Below are positions 26,278 through 33,093 of a stretch of 38,437 nucleotides of DNA, piece by piece. The stretch covers positions 1 through 38,437 of the forward strand of contig JAGGSB010000080.1 of assembly GCA_021159305.1 (NCBI GenBank), written 5' to 3'. Numbering within the stretch: position 1 is the first letter of the stretch; each line of letters begins with the position of its first letter. Below the pieces are notes generated by a model. That model had not been told where the DNA came from. It did not search any database and saw only the letters and a program-made list of their open reading frames with translations. A program made the translations under genes and the position numbers. This stretch comes from Deltaproteobacteria bacterium (GTDB lineage Bacteria > Campylobacterota_A > Desulfurellia > JAGGSF01).

Positions 26278-26733
26278 ATGGAATTTAAAAAAGTAGACAT
26301 AAAAACAATTATGGTACCTACCGACCTTTCGGAAAATGCAGAGTATGCACTCTTATTTGCTAAAAGTGTGGCGGAGAAATTGGGAGCAAGGCTTATTGTT
26401 TATCATTGTTTAACAGATATAGACAAATCTATTGGTTATGTCCCGGGCCTTCCCGGCGAACAGATAGAAAAGAGCTTGCGTGATGAAGCAATGAAAGAAC
26501 TTACAACCTTGAAAAATAGATATCAATTAGGCTCTGATGTAGAAATCGTGGTGGAAAAGGGAGAGGCTTATAGAAAAATTGTGGATTTCGCTCAGTCTCG
26601 CCATGTAGATCTTATAATCATAGGTGCACGAGGAAAAACAAAGCTGGAAAAATTCATCTTCGGCAGTGTAACAGAGAAAGTGGTCAGGATATCTGATATT
26701 CCTCTGCTGGTGGTTAAAATACCAAAGGAGTAA
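26278..26733 (+). CDS. Universal stress protein (UspA family), first copy
   Basis: About 151 residues, single Usp domain. It opens IKTIMVPTDLSENAE and ends with the ATP-binding motif GARGKTKLEKFIFGSVTEKV (G-x2-G-x9-G-S), so it should bind ATP. A strong AGGAGG site lies 7 bases before the ATG, 9 bases after asd. It ends three bases before the stop of the convergent EF-G-like gene, leaving no room for a terminator between them. A second, different Usp lies at 37195. Confidence 0.94.
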   Translation: MEFKKVDIKTIMVPTDLSENAEYALLFAKSVAEKLGARLIVYHCLTDIDKSIGYVPGLPGEQIEKSLRDEAMKELTTLKNRYQLGSDVEIVVEKGEAYRKIVDFAQSRHVDLIIIGARGKTKLEKFIFGSVTEKVVRISDIPLLVVKIPKE

Positions 26734-26736
26734 TTA

Positions 26737-28734
26737 CTACTTTTCCTGTTCTTTATTCTTTTCTATAATTTTTTGCGCTAACGAAGGCGGTACTTCTTCG
26801 TAGGTACTAAATTTCATTGTAAAGTATCCTTCCCCCTGTGTGATAGCGCGTAATGCGAGGGCATATTCCAATGTTTCCACATGAGGAGCAATTGCCTTTA
26901 TACAATTATATCCCTCTCCTTGAGAATTCATCCCAATCACTTTTCCTCGGCGAGAATTAAGATCACTAACTACATCACCAGTGCACCTATCCGGCACATA
27001 TATTTCTATTTCCATCATGGGTTCTAAAAGAACAGGTTTGCAGTTGTTGATGCCTTCTTTAAAAGCAATAGAACCAGCCATTTGAAAGGCAACATCTGAA
27101 GAGTCAACGGGATGATACATGCCGTCATACAACGTTATTTTCACATCGGTCATAGGGTAATTAGCTAATACTCCTTTTTGTATTGCAGCCTTTATTCCTT
27201 TTTCTACAGAAGGTATAAATTGTCGAGGAATAGTACCTCCTGTAATCTTGTCTACAAACTCAAACCCCCCTCCTCTAGGCAAGGGTTCAATTTCTATCCA
27301 GCAATCACCAAACTGTCCATGACCACCGGTCTGTTTCTTGTATCTTCCATGAGACTTTGCTTTTTTTTTGATTGTCTCTCTGTATGCAATTTTTGGTATA
27401 GTAAGTTCAGTGTCCACACCGAATTTGTTTTTCAGTTTAGATGCTGTTATTTCAAGATGCATTTTGCCCATTCCCTTCAGTAAAAATTCCTGCGTTTCTA
27501 TATTTTTCTCAAAAACCAGCGACGGATCTGATTCTATTATCTTAGATACTGCGGTACCGATTTTCTCTTCATCGCCCTTAGATTTCGCGTGAACAGCATA
27601 TGAAATTTGAGGGATAGGTGTATCCACAAAATCATATCTTACAGAATTGCCCTTTTCAACCAATGTGTCTCCTGTTTGAGTAACTTTTAGTTTAAGACAA
27701 GCGACAATTTCTCCTTGTTCTGCATTCTCTACAGAAGTTGTGTTTTTCCCCTGTAATTTCATCAATGTACCTATTCTCTCTGTTGTATCTTTATTTACAT
27801 TAAAATAAACGGTATCCGAGTTGATAGTCCCTGTACATACTTTCATACAGCTGATTTTACCCGTTAAAGGATCATTGTAGGTTTTAAAAACTAACACAGA
27901 CGGCTTCTCAATTTTTTCTTGCTGCGGTAGATAATCTATAATACCAGAAAGAATAACATCCGTGCCTATACCTTTTAAAGCAGATACAGGAAAAACAGGT
28001 GTAATTTTTAGATTTTGTATTGCCTTTTTTAGTGTTTTCAGGAGTTCTTTTTCATCAATAACTTCCCCTTCTAAATACTTCTCTAAAAGTTCATCATTCT
28101 CCTCTACTGTTGCTTCTACAATTTTTGATCTAAAATCATCAAACTTTTCTTTTTCTGCATCCGGGATTGCCACCTCCTGTTTCTTTCCATCCTTATAACT
28201 ATAGGCTTTCTGAGCCATTACATCTATAATACCCCCAAATTCTGCTTCTTTTCCTAATGGCAAAAACAAGGGCATTGCCTTTGGCGCAATATTTTGCTTG
28301 ATAGCAGAAAGTGTATTGTAAAAATCAGCATGTTCCTTATCCAGCATGCTTATCGCAATAAAGCTCAGTTTTTGCTTTTGCATAAGCCATTTAAAAAACT
28401 TGTTTGTTTCTGCTTTTATCCCACTTAATGCATCTACAAGCAGCAATGCACCATCAGCCACTCTTGCTCCGCAAAATGCATCAGTAATAAAATCTCCATA
28501 CCCTGGTGTGTCTATAATATCTATGCGATGTCCTTCCCAATCTGTATATCCTATTGCCAATTGTAAGGAAAGCTTTCTCTGTATCTCTTCATTGTCAAAA
28601 TCCATCGTCGTATTTCCATTATCCGTACTACCTTTTCTACTTATTTTTTTAGCAAGAAATAAAATATCCTCTACCAATGTTGTTTTCCCGCTTCCTCTTC
28701 CACCTAACACAACTATGGTTCCCTTCTCACTCAT
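26737..28734 (-). CDS. EF-G-like translational GTPase paralogue
   Basis: About 665 residues with the EF-G domain order: G domain (1-260), domain II, then III, IV (KQTGGHGQFGDCWIEIEP, PRQFIPSVEKGIKAA) and V (CTGDVVSDLNSRRGKVIG). The P-loop reads GGRGSGKTT and G3 reads DTPGYGDF. The G4 motif, normally NKxD, is SMLD in FIAISMLDKEHADF: only the Asp remains. This places it in the divergent FusA2-type group found in Thermotogales and actinobacteria, not the main EF-G. The true role in those bacteria is unsettled. The ATG overlaps the stop of the hypothetical gene by 4 bases. Last gene of the dedA set. Confidence 0.92.
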   Translation of the reverse strand: MSEKGTIVVLGGRGSGKTTLVEDILFLAKKISRKGSTDNGNTTMDFDNEEIQRKLSLQLAIGYTDWEGHRIDIIDTPGYGDFITDAFCGARVADGALLLVDALSGIKAETNKFFKWLMQKQKLSFIAISMLDKEHADFYNTLSAIKQNIAPKAMPLFLPLGKEAEFGGIIDVMAQKAYSYKDGKKQEVAIPDAEKEKFDDFRSKIVEATVEENDELLEKYLEGEVIDEKELLKTLKKAIQNLKITPVFPVSALKGIGTDVILSGIIDYLPQQEKIEKPSVLVFKTYNDPLTGKISCMKVCTGTINSDTVYFNVNKDTTERIGTLMKLQGKNTTSVENAEQGEIVACLKLKVTQTGDTLVEKGNSVRYDFVDTPIPQISYAVHAKSKGDEEKIGTAVSKIIESDPSLVFEKNIETQEFLLKGMGKMHLEITASKLKNKFGVDTELTIPKIAYRETIKKKAKSHGRYKKQTGGHGQFGDCWIEIEPLPRGGGFEFVDKITGGTIPRQFIPSVEKGIKAAIQKGVLANYPMTDVKITLYDGMYHPVDSSDVAFQMAGSIAFKEGINNCKPVLLEPMMEIEIYVPDRCTGDVVSDLNSRRGKVIGMNSQGEGYNCIKAIAPHVETLEYALALRAITQGEGYFTMKFSTYEEVPPSLAQKIIEKNKEQEK

Positions 28735-29396
28735 ATATCAGCCCCCATTCTTAAAAACTTATTCCATAATGGACAATCTCTCTTCTTGAAAAATGAACAG
28801 CCCAAACATTTCTGCTCAAAATATTTGTTATCTTTTTCTGATTCCTCTCTAATCTGGCGTAAGCTTTTTGATTTACTGATAAATAAATCTATTTCGTTTT
28901 TTGTCATTTTCAGTTTTTCCAACCATTCCTGCAAAAGGTCAGCATACTCGGGATGATTTATGCTGTTGCTTTTCATGATTTTATCCTGCAAATTATATAC
29001 ACCTGTAATTTCTGTTATGTCTATTACCTGTGAAGTAAAGTGCGCCTCCACCGCTGACAAAATATATACACCGGGTTTAATTTCTTTATAATTTTTACCA
29101 TCTGTTTTGCAGTATCCAATAAGGAAATCATGATAGCCATATCGCACTCTAAACAAAAAGTACGCCATGGCATATTCCTGTATAAGCTCACTAATTTCCT
29201 CAAAGTAGAAAAGATAATCTATCTGCCCATCATTCCTATATCCCTCAAGATACGGACCATTTTCTATCTCCCCTTTTCTTCGTGGGTAACAGTGAAGAAT
29301 ATCTCTTACAATTATGCCATTTTCCTTAACAATCCTGCATCCTTCTGGGAACAACGGAAGAGGATAAAATGGAGAAGAAATCAACAGCGTTTCCAT
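28731..29396 (-). CDS. Protein of unknown function with C-terminal Cys motif
   Basis: Not recognised. It has 221 residues, soluble and mixed alpha/beta, with no obvious enzyme motif. The last 30 residues contain KCLGCSFFKKRDCPLW, a C-x2-C followed by a third Cys, which might bind zinc or an Fe-S cluster. The central part (about 75-130) is strand-rich. It is locked between dedA (16-base overlap at its start, with an AGGAG 7 bases ahead of the ATG) and the EF-G-like gene (ATGA overlap at its end), so the three are very likely translated in a coupled manner. Confidence 0.8.
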   Translation of the reverse strand: METLLISSPFYPLPLFPEGCRIVKENGIIVRDILHCYPRRKGEIENGPYLEGYRNDGQIDYLFYFEEISELIQEYAMAYFLFRVRYGYHDFLIGYCKTDGKNYKEIKPGVYILSAVEAHFTSQVIDITEITGVYNLQDKIMKSNSINHPEYADLLQEWLEKLKMTKNEIDLFISKSKSLRQIREESEKDNKYFEQKCLGCSFFKKRDCPLWNKFLRMGADI

Positions 29397-29998
29397 AAAA
29401 TTTCTCCTTTCTTATTAAAATAACAATATACCAAAATTACACCAACAATAAATGCAATTGCTGCACCTTTCCCTAAATAAGAGTGTACGACCTTCCATTC
29501 TCTACCTGCAAAATAACCTAAAAAAACATATATAGATGCCCAGCACACTCCACCTGCTACATTATATATAAGAAATGTCTTGTATCTCATATGTGCAATA
29601 CCAGCTACAAAGGGGGCAAACGACCTCAAGACAGAAGCAAATCGCCCAAAGAAAATTGTCTTTCCGCCATGATTACTAAAAAAAGCTCTTACAATACGAT
29701 AGTATTTCTCGTTGAACAAAAAATACTTCCCATATTTTATTATCACAGGTTTACCAATTTTCCGTCCTAAAAAATACCCGAAACTATCTCCTAATATCGC
29801 ACCAGATAGAGAAACAACAACAGTTAAATAGAAGTTTAGTATACCCTGCGATGCAAAAACACCGCCTAATACAACTGCCATTTCCCCAGGAACAATTAGT
29901 CCCGCAAAAGCTGATGATTCCAAAAAGGTCAATACAAATATAGCACCTTCACCGTATCGCGATACCCACTCTATTGCTGTGTTTGTCATGTTCAACAT
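29381..29998 (-). CDS. DedA family membrane protein
   Basis: Polytopic inner-membrane protein of about 205 residues. The family signature is visible: ESSAFAGLIVPGEMAVVLGG, GDSFGYFLGRKIG and FFGRFASVLRSFAPFVAGIAHM, the conserved Arg residues lying in GRFASVLR. DedA proteins are implicated in proton-dependent lipid carrier recycling, including undecaprenyl phosphate and phosphatidylethanolamine flipping. A strong promoter ends 11 bases before the ATG and no ribosome binding site is seen, so the message may be almost leaderless. A second ATG three codons later is possible. First gene of a three-gene coupled set. Confidence 0.93.
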   Translation of the reverse strand: MLNMTNTAIEWVSRYGEGAIFVLTFLESSAFAGLIVPGEMAVVLGGVFASQGILNFYLTVVVSLSGAILGDSFGYFLGRKIGKPVIIKYGKYFLFNEKYYRIVRAFFSNHGGKTIFFGRFASVLRSFAPFVAGIAHMRYKTFLIYNVAGGVCWASIYVFLGYFAGREWKVVHSYLGKGAAIAFIVGVILVYCYFNKKGEILWKRC

Positions 29999-30009
29999 CA
30001 GATGCTTTT

Positions 30010-30038
30010 ATTATAAGTGAAATATAGATTTATATCAA
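30010..30038 (-). promoter_or_regulatory. Promoter for the dedA operon
   Basis: On the minus strand TTGATA (30038-30033) and TATAAT (30015-30010) are 17 bases apart. TTGATA belongs to the end of the palindromic repeat at 30036-30064. The predicted start is only about 5 bases before the dedA ATG. Confidence 0.7.
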
Positions 30039-30064
30039 GCAATTCTGCGAAGTAGAATTGCTTG
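30036..30064. repeat. Family 2 hairpin (CAAGC...GCTTG)
   Basis: The arms CAAGCAATTCT and AGAATTGCTTG are perfectly complementary, with two further pairs around a GAA loop. In inverted reading it has the same TTTGCAAGC and GCTTGA ends as the hairpins at 31.0 and 33.1 kb. Confidence 0.85.
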
Positions 30065-30095
30065 CAAACACTATAAACATTATTTAAATTTAAAT

Positions 30096-30124
30096 TTTAC
30101 ATTTAACAAATTTCCACTTATAAT
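30096..30124 (+). promoter_or_regulatory. Promoter for the HTH regulator
   Basis: TTTACA (30096-30101) and TATAAT (30119-30124) are exactly 17 bases apart. The ATG begins 10 bases after the -10 box, so the mRNA would have at most 2-3 leader bases and no ribosome binding site. Confidence 0.7.
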
Positions 30125-30133
30125 AAACACATT

Positions 30134-31015
30134 ATGGAGAATCCACTTTTAACAACTAAAGAAGTATCAAAATATTTAAAAATCAACGAAAAAAAAGTAT
30201 ATCAACTGATAAAAGAAGGAAAAATTCCCTGCACAAGAATCGCCGGAAAATGGCTTTTTCCTAAAGAATCCATAGAAAAATGGATTAGAGAAAGCGTGGA
30301 AAGTGAAAAAGATATATTTATTGCTGGCAGTGATGATTTAATCTTAAAACAACTGATAAATAAATATATAGAAAAAAACTTTCCTCAATCATTGGCTTAT
30401 TATGCAGATGTAGGCAGCCTTAAAGGCATCCTTGCTTTGTCCTGTGGAAAGGCATTTATCGCCGCCACCCACCTGTTTGATGCAGAAACAGGAGAATACA
30501 ATCTTCCTTATCTTTCCAAATATCTGCAAAATGAAGAGTATACGGTGATCAATCTCTCTTATAGAAATCAGGGGCTCATCGTAAATAAGGGAAATCCTCT
30601 GGAGATAAAAGAAATAGGAGATATAGCCAAAAAGAAAGCACACTTTATTAATCGCAATCCGGGCTCAGGCACCAGGGTTTTATTTGATTATTATTTAAAC
30701 AAGTTAAGCATAAACCCCGAAGACATAATAGGTTATAAAGACGAGGTAAACAAACATCTTGATGCAGGTTTGAAGATTCTTCATGGAGAAGCAGATGTAA
30801 GCTTAGGGATTGAATCTGTTTCCGATATTCTCCAATTGGATTTTATCCGCATCACACAGGAACGGTTTGATCTTGTCATCTCCAAACAACACCTCTACAC
30901 AAAGCCGGTGAGGGATTTTCTTTCCCTTATAGATCCTGTATTTATACATACCCTGTTTAAAAAACCCACTGGTTACGACCTCAGGGATACGGGGAAAATC
31001 ATCTATCATTCTTAA
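30134..31015 (+). CDS. HTH (excisionase-type)/periplasmic-binding-like domain regulator
   Basis: A 293-residue cytoplasmic protein. Residues 1-55 are a MerR/excisionase-like helix-turn-helix (LLTTKEVSKYLKINEKKVYQLIKEGKIP, then RIAGKWLFPKESIEKW). The rest is a PBP-like domain (PF12727 type) with FIAGSDDLILKQL, a middle part LSYRNQGLIVNKGNP and NRNPGSGTRVLFDYYL, the anion-binding loop of such domains. In other bacteria this pair of domains regulates molybdate, tungstate or related genes, but no such gene is near, so the ligand is unknown. It is divergent from dedA over mirror-image promoters, which suggests autoregulation and control of the dedA operon. Confidence 0.88.
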   Translation: MENPLLTTKEVSKYLKINEKKVYQLIKEGKIPCTRIAGKWLFPKESIEKWIRESVESEKDIFIAGSDDLILKQLINKYIEKNFPQSLAYYADVGSLKGILALSCGKAFIAATHLFDAETGEYNLPYLSKYLQNEEYTVINLSYRNQGLIVNKGNPLEIKEIGDIAKKKAHFINRNPGSGTRVLFDYYLNKLSINPEDIIGYKDEVNKHLDAGLKILHGEADVSLGIESVSDILQLDFIRITQERFDLVISKQHLYTKPVRDFLSLIDPVFIHTLFKKPTGYDLRDTGKIIYHS

Positions 31016-31036
31016 ATCATGTAAAAAAATATGTTA

Positions 31037-31133
31037 CTTGACAAGCACTTTGTGCTTGCAAGTGATTTTGCAAGGCAAAATTACTTGACAAACGCGAGCT
31101 TGCAAGGGAATTCTCTAAAAGAGAATTCCCTTG
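31037..31133. repeat. Array of three family 2 hairpins
   Basis: Three different hairpins stand side by side: CAAGCAC-TTT-GTGCTTG (31042-31058); a 13-base stem around loop AAG with one G-T pair (31059-31087); and a perfect 14-base stem around loop AAA (31103-31133). The stems are unrelated in core sequence, but CTTGCAAG or CTTGACAA junctions separate or flank each. The 182-base gap between the HTH regulator and the zinc-ribbon gene is made mainly of this array plus a promoter. Confidence 0.9.
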
Positions 31134-31158
31134 ACAAATCTTGTTCACAGCCTATATT
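31131..31158 (+). promoter_or_regulatory. Promoter for the zinc-ribbon gene, -35 from a hairpin end
   Basis: A perfect TTGACA (31131-31136) and TATATT (31153-31158) are separated by 16 bases. The TTGACA spans the edge of the third hairpin and the conserved base pair following it. The leader of about 33 bases ends in AAAGGAG, 5 bases before the ATG at 31198. Confidence 0.65.
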
Positions 31159-31197
31159 GACCCTTCGGATTTTGAATAAAGTTTCAAAGGAGTGCGT

Positions 31198-31380
31198 ATG
31201 GAAGATTTAGAGGTTTTGTATTGTGGCTTCTGCCCCATTTGCAGAAGACCGGTGGAGAAAATATCAAGTGTAAAGTTTCACTGCCCTTCATGTCAAAAAA
31301 CATGGCATTTGCATGTGCCCGGTAGGAAAACGCTGGAGAGTATAGAAGATAAAGCAAAGAACTGGAAAAAAGCCTCATAA
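31198..31380 (+). CDS. Small zinc-ribbon protein
   Basis: A 60-residue protein from the ATG at 31198 (an in-frame GTG two codons earlier overlaps the ribosome binding site and is rejected). Two C-x2-C knuckles, CGFCPIC and CPSC, are spaced about 17 residues apart, followed by WHLHVP; this is a zinc-ribbon fold. The C-terminal 20 residues are charged and helical. Function unknown; the size suggests a nucleic acid- or protein-binding partner. It has its own promoter and converges with yggS, with one base between their stops. Confidence 0.8.
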   Translation: MEDLEVLYCGFCPICRRPVEKISSVKFHCPSCQKTWHLHVPGRKTLESIEDKAKNWKKAS

Positions 31381-31381
31381 T

Positions 31382-32050
31382 CTATTTTTCTCTTTCCCCA
31401 AATATTTTTGTGCCTATACGAACGATATTAGCACCCTCTTCTATGGCAATCTGGTAGGAATTCGTCATTCCCATAGACAAATATTTCATCTCTACATTAG
31501 GAATGTTGAGCCTCTCTATCTTATCAAATATCTTTTTCGTCCCTATAAAGTAAGGCCTGGAGTCTTCCGGATTGCCAAAACGAGGTCCCATTGTCATAAG
31601 TCCCATTATCTTCATATTTTTAAGTTGAGCAACTTTCCTGATTAAACTTTCTACATCTTCTGGCATCACACCTGACTTTTGCGGTTCTCTGCCACTGTTT
31701 ACCTCTATCAAGACAGGCATTATTTTATTAATACTTTTACATCGTTTATCTATTTCTTCTGCTATTTCCACTGAATTAATAGTCTCTATCATATCAAATA
31801 TTTCTAAGTTTTTCCTCTTTAAAAGATCATGTTTCTGCGTTTCAGGAGTTCCAATAAAATGCCACTTTGCTTTTTTCCCTATTACGGGGTAAACTTTTTT
31901 CACATCTCTCATGTAGTTTTCCCCAACAATTTTTATTCCCGCTTTAACCGCTTCCAATACTTCTTCTGCTGTTCTTGTTTTTGCTGCCGCTTCCAATTCC
32001 ACACCTTGTGGTATCTCTTCCAACAACTTTTTTACATTTTCTCTAATCAT
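31382..32050 (-). CDS. yggS: YggS/PLPBP family pyridoxal phosphate-binding protein
   Basis: About 222 residues, a fold-type III PLP protein without known catalysis that keeps vitamin B6 pools balanced. The PLP Lys is Lys24 in AAAKTRT. The conserved GENYMRDV (family GENRVQE), WHFIG, LIEVNSGREPQKSG and the C-terminal YLSMGMTNSYQIAIEEGANIVRIGTKIFG are in order. After WHFIG the family usually has LQxNK; here it is TPETQK. The ATG follows a GGGGG-rich leader. Divergent from the patatin gene over an 83-base gap. Confidence 0.93.
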   Translation of the reverse strand: MIRENVKKLLEEIPQGVELEAAAKTRTAEEVLEAVKAGIKIVGENYMRDVKKVYPVIGKKAKWHFIGTPETQKHDLLKRKNLEIFDMIETINSVEIAEEIDKRCKSINKIMPVLIEVNSGREPQKSGVMPEDVESLIRKVAQLKNMKIMGLMTMGPRFGNPEDSRPYFIGTKKIFDKIERLNIPNVEMKYLSMGMTNSYQIAIEEGANIVRIGTKIFGEREK

Positions 32051-32098
32051 CCCAACACCCCCTCAATTACTTTATTGAGTTTTTATACCTGCGTCAAG

Positions 32099-32127
32099 TT
32101 GCTAAAATTCTCAGATTATTTTAAAAT
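32099..32127 (+). promoter_or_regulatory. Promoter for a probably leaderless patatin mRNA
   Basis: TTGCTA (32099-32104) and TAAAAT (32122-32127) are exactly 17 bases apart. The ATG at 32134 starts 7 bases after the -10 box, where transcription itself would be expected to begin. No ribosome binding site precedes the ATG. Confidence 0.55.
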
Positions 32128-32133
32128 AAAGAT

Positions 32134-33048
32134 ATGATTTTACCTAAGCCTGTAATAGGTCTTGCCTTAGCTGGAGGTGGAGCAAAAGGCATAGCCCATA
32201 TTGGTGTAATAGAAATACTTGAAGAAGAAGGCATAAACATAGATAGAATTGCAGGAACAAGCATAGGTGCAATCATAGGCGCAATGTATGCCTTGAATCC
32301 TAATGTTTGTCTGTTAAAACAAAAAATAAAAGAGATGGCTAGTTTGGATGCATACCAAAAATTGGCATTGGGAAAATTCAAACCAAGAAAAGGCGAAACA
32401 TGGTTTGATAAATGGGTGAATAGGTTTCAGGAAGGTGCGTTATTTACAGAGCTGCTTACCAAGAACGCTCTTCTCTCAAAAAAGGAAACAGACGAAATTT
32501 TCCATCATATATTTGGTGAAAAAACTTTTAATGACACAAAAATTCCCTTTGCCAGCACAGCCCTTGACCTTTTAACAGGCAAAGATGTAATAATGAAAAA
32601 AGGAAACCTGTGGGAAGCGGCAAAAGCCAGTACTGCTATACCTGCTATTTTCCCACCCGTAAAACGAAAAGATACATTATTAGTCGATGGCGGCGTGACA
32701 ACTAATATACCTGTTAAATTAGCGTTTGATCTGGGTGCAAATATTGTAATTGCCGTGATGCTCAAAAATAAACCTTCCCCACCAGGGAAACTAAATACAG
32801 CATTGGAAATATATATGCGTAGTGAGGAACTTGCACAAATCAAACTCTGCAAAATACTTTCGAAAAAAGCAGACATTATTATAAAACCTGATGTAAGGGA
32901 AGTTCATTGGACAGATTTTAATAAAATAGACTTTTGTATAAAAAAGGGCAAAGAAGCAACAAAAAAACACCTAAAACAAATAAAAGCGGTAATTTCAAGG
33001 GAATACCTTGTCTATAAAAAACTGTTTGGTAAACATAAAAGTTTATAA
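32134..33048 (+). CDS. Patatin-like phospholipase (RssA-like)
   Basis: Serine acyl hydrolase of 304 residues. The oxyanion loop GGGAKG is at residues 14-19, the nucleophile Ser43 in GTSIG and the catalytic Asp185 in VDGGVTTNIP, so the dyad is complete. No signal peptide, so cytoplasmic or membrane-associated; bacterial members act as lysophospholipases or esterases and the substrate here is not known. The C-terminal 60 residues are basic and helical. It stands alone, converging with mutM; a hairpin repeat lies between the two stops. Confidence 0.93.
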   Translation: MILPKPVIGLALAGGGAKGIAHIGVIEILEEEGINIDRIAGTSIGAIIGAMYALNPNVCLLKQKIKEMASLDAYQKLALGKFKPRKGETWFDKWVNRFQEGALFTELLTKNALLSKKETDEIFHHIFGEKTFNDTKIPFASTALDLLTGKDVIMKKGNLWEAAKASTAIPAIFPPVKRKDTLLVDGGVTTNIPVKLAFDLGANIVIAVMLKNKPSPPGKLNTALEIYMRSEELAQIKLCKILSKKADIIIKPDVREVHWTDFNKIDFCIKKGKEATKKHLKQIKAVISREYLVYKKLFGKHKSL

Positions 33049-33062
33049 CTGCAAAGGGTTTG

Positions 33063-33093
33063 CAAGCTCAAATCTCCTTGAGATTTAAGCTTG
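33063..33093. repeat. Family 2 hairpin overlapping the mutM stop
   Basis: A 14-base stem (one C-A mismatch) with loop CTT, ends CAAGCT and AGCTTG. Its right arm contains the stop codon and last codons of mutM. No U-run follows on either strand, so it is not a classical terminator even though it lies between convergent genes. Confidence 0.85.

Larger units (their letters stand above)
30007..30127. promoter_or_regulatory. Mirror-image divergent promoter region, dedA / HTH regulator
   Basis: The sequence at 30007-30019 (TTTATTATAAGTG) is repeated in exact inverted form at 30115-30127, and each copy contains the TATAAT box of one promoter. The centre is about 30067. Between the two copies lie a 29-base hairpin (30036-30064) and an AT-rich stretch. 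The arrangement would suit a regulator that binds both arms. Confidence 0.7.

Noticed and set aside
31037-31133. Possible small CRISPR array
   Set aside because: The recurring parts are only 7-9 bases and the parts between are self-complementary, not unique spacers; no cas gene is present.
33063-33093. Bidirectional terminator between the patatin gene and mutM
   Set aside because: There is no U-run on either strand and the hairpin belongs to family 2, which also occurs ahead of promoters.
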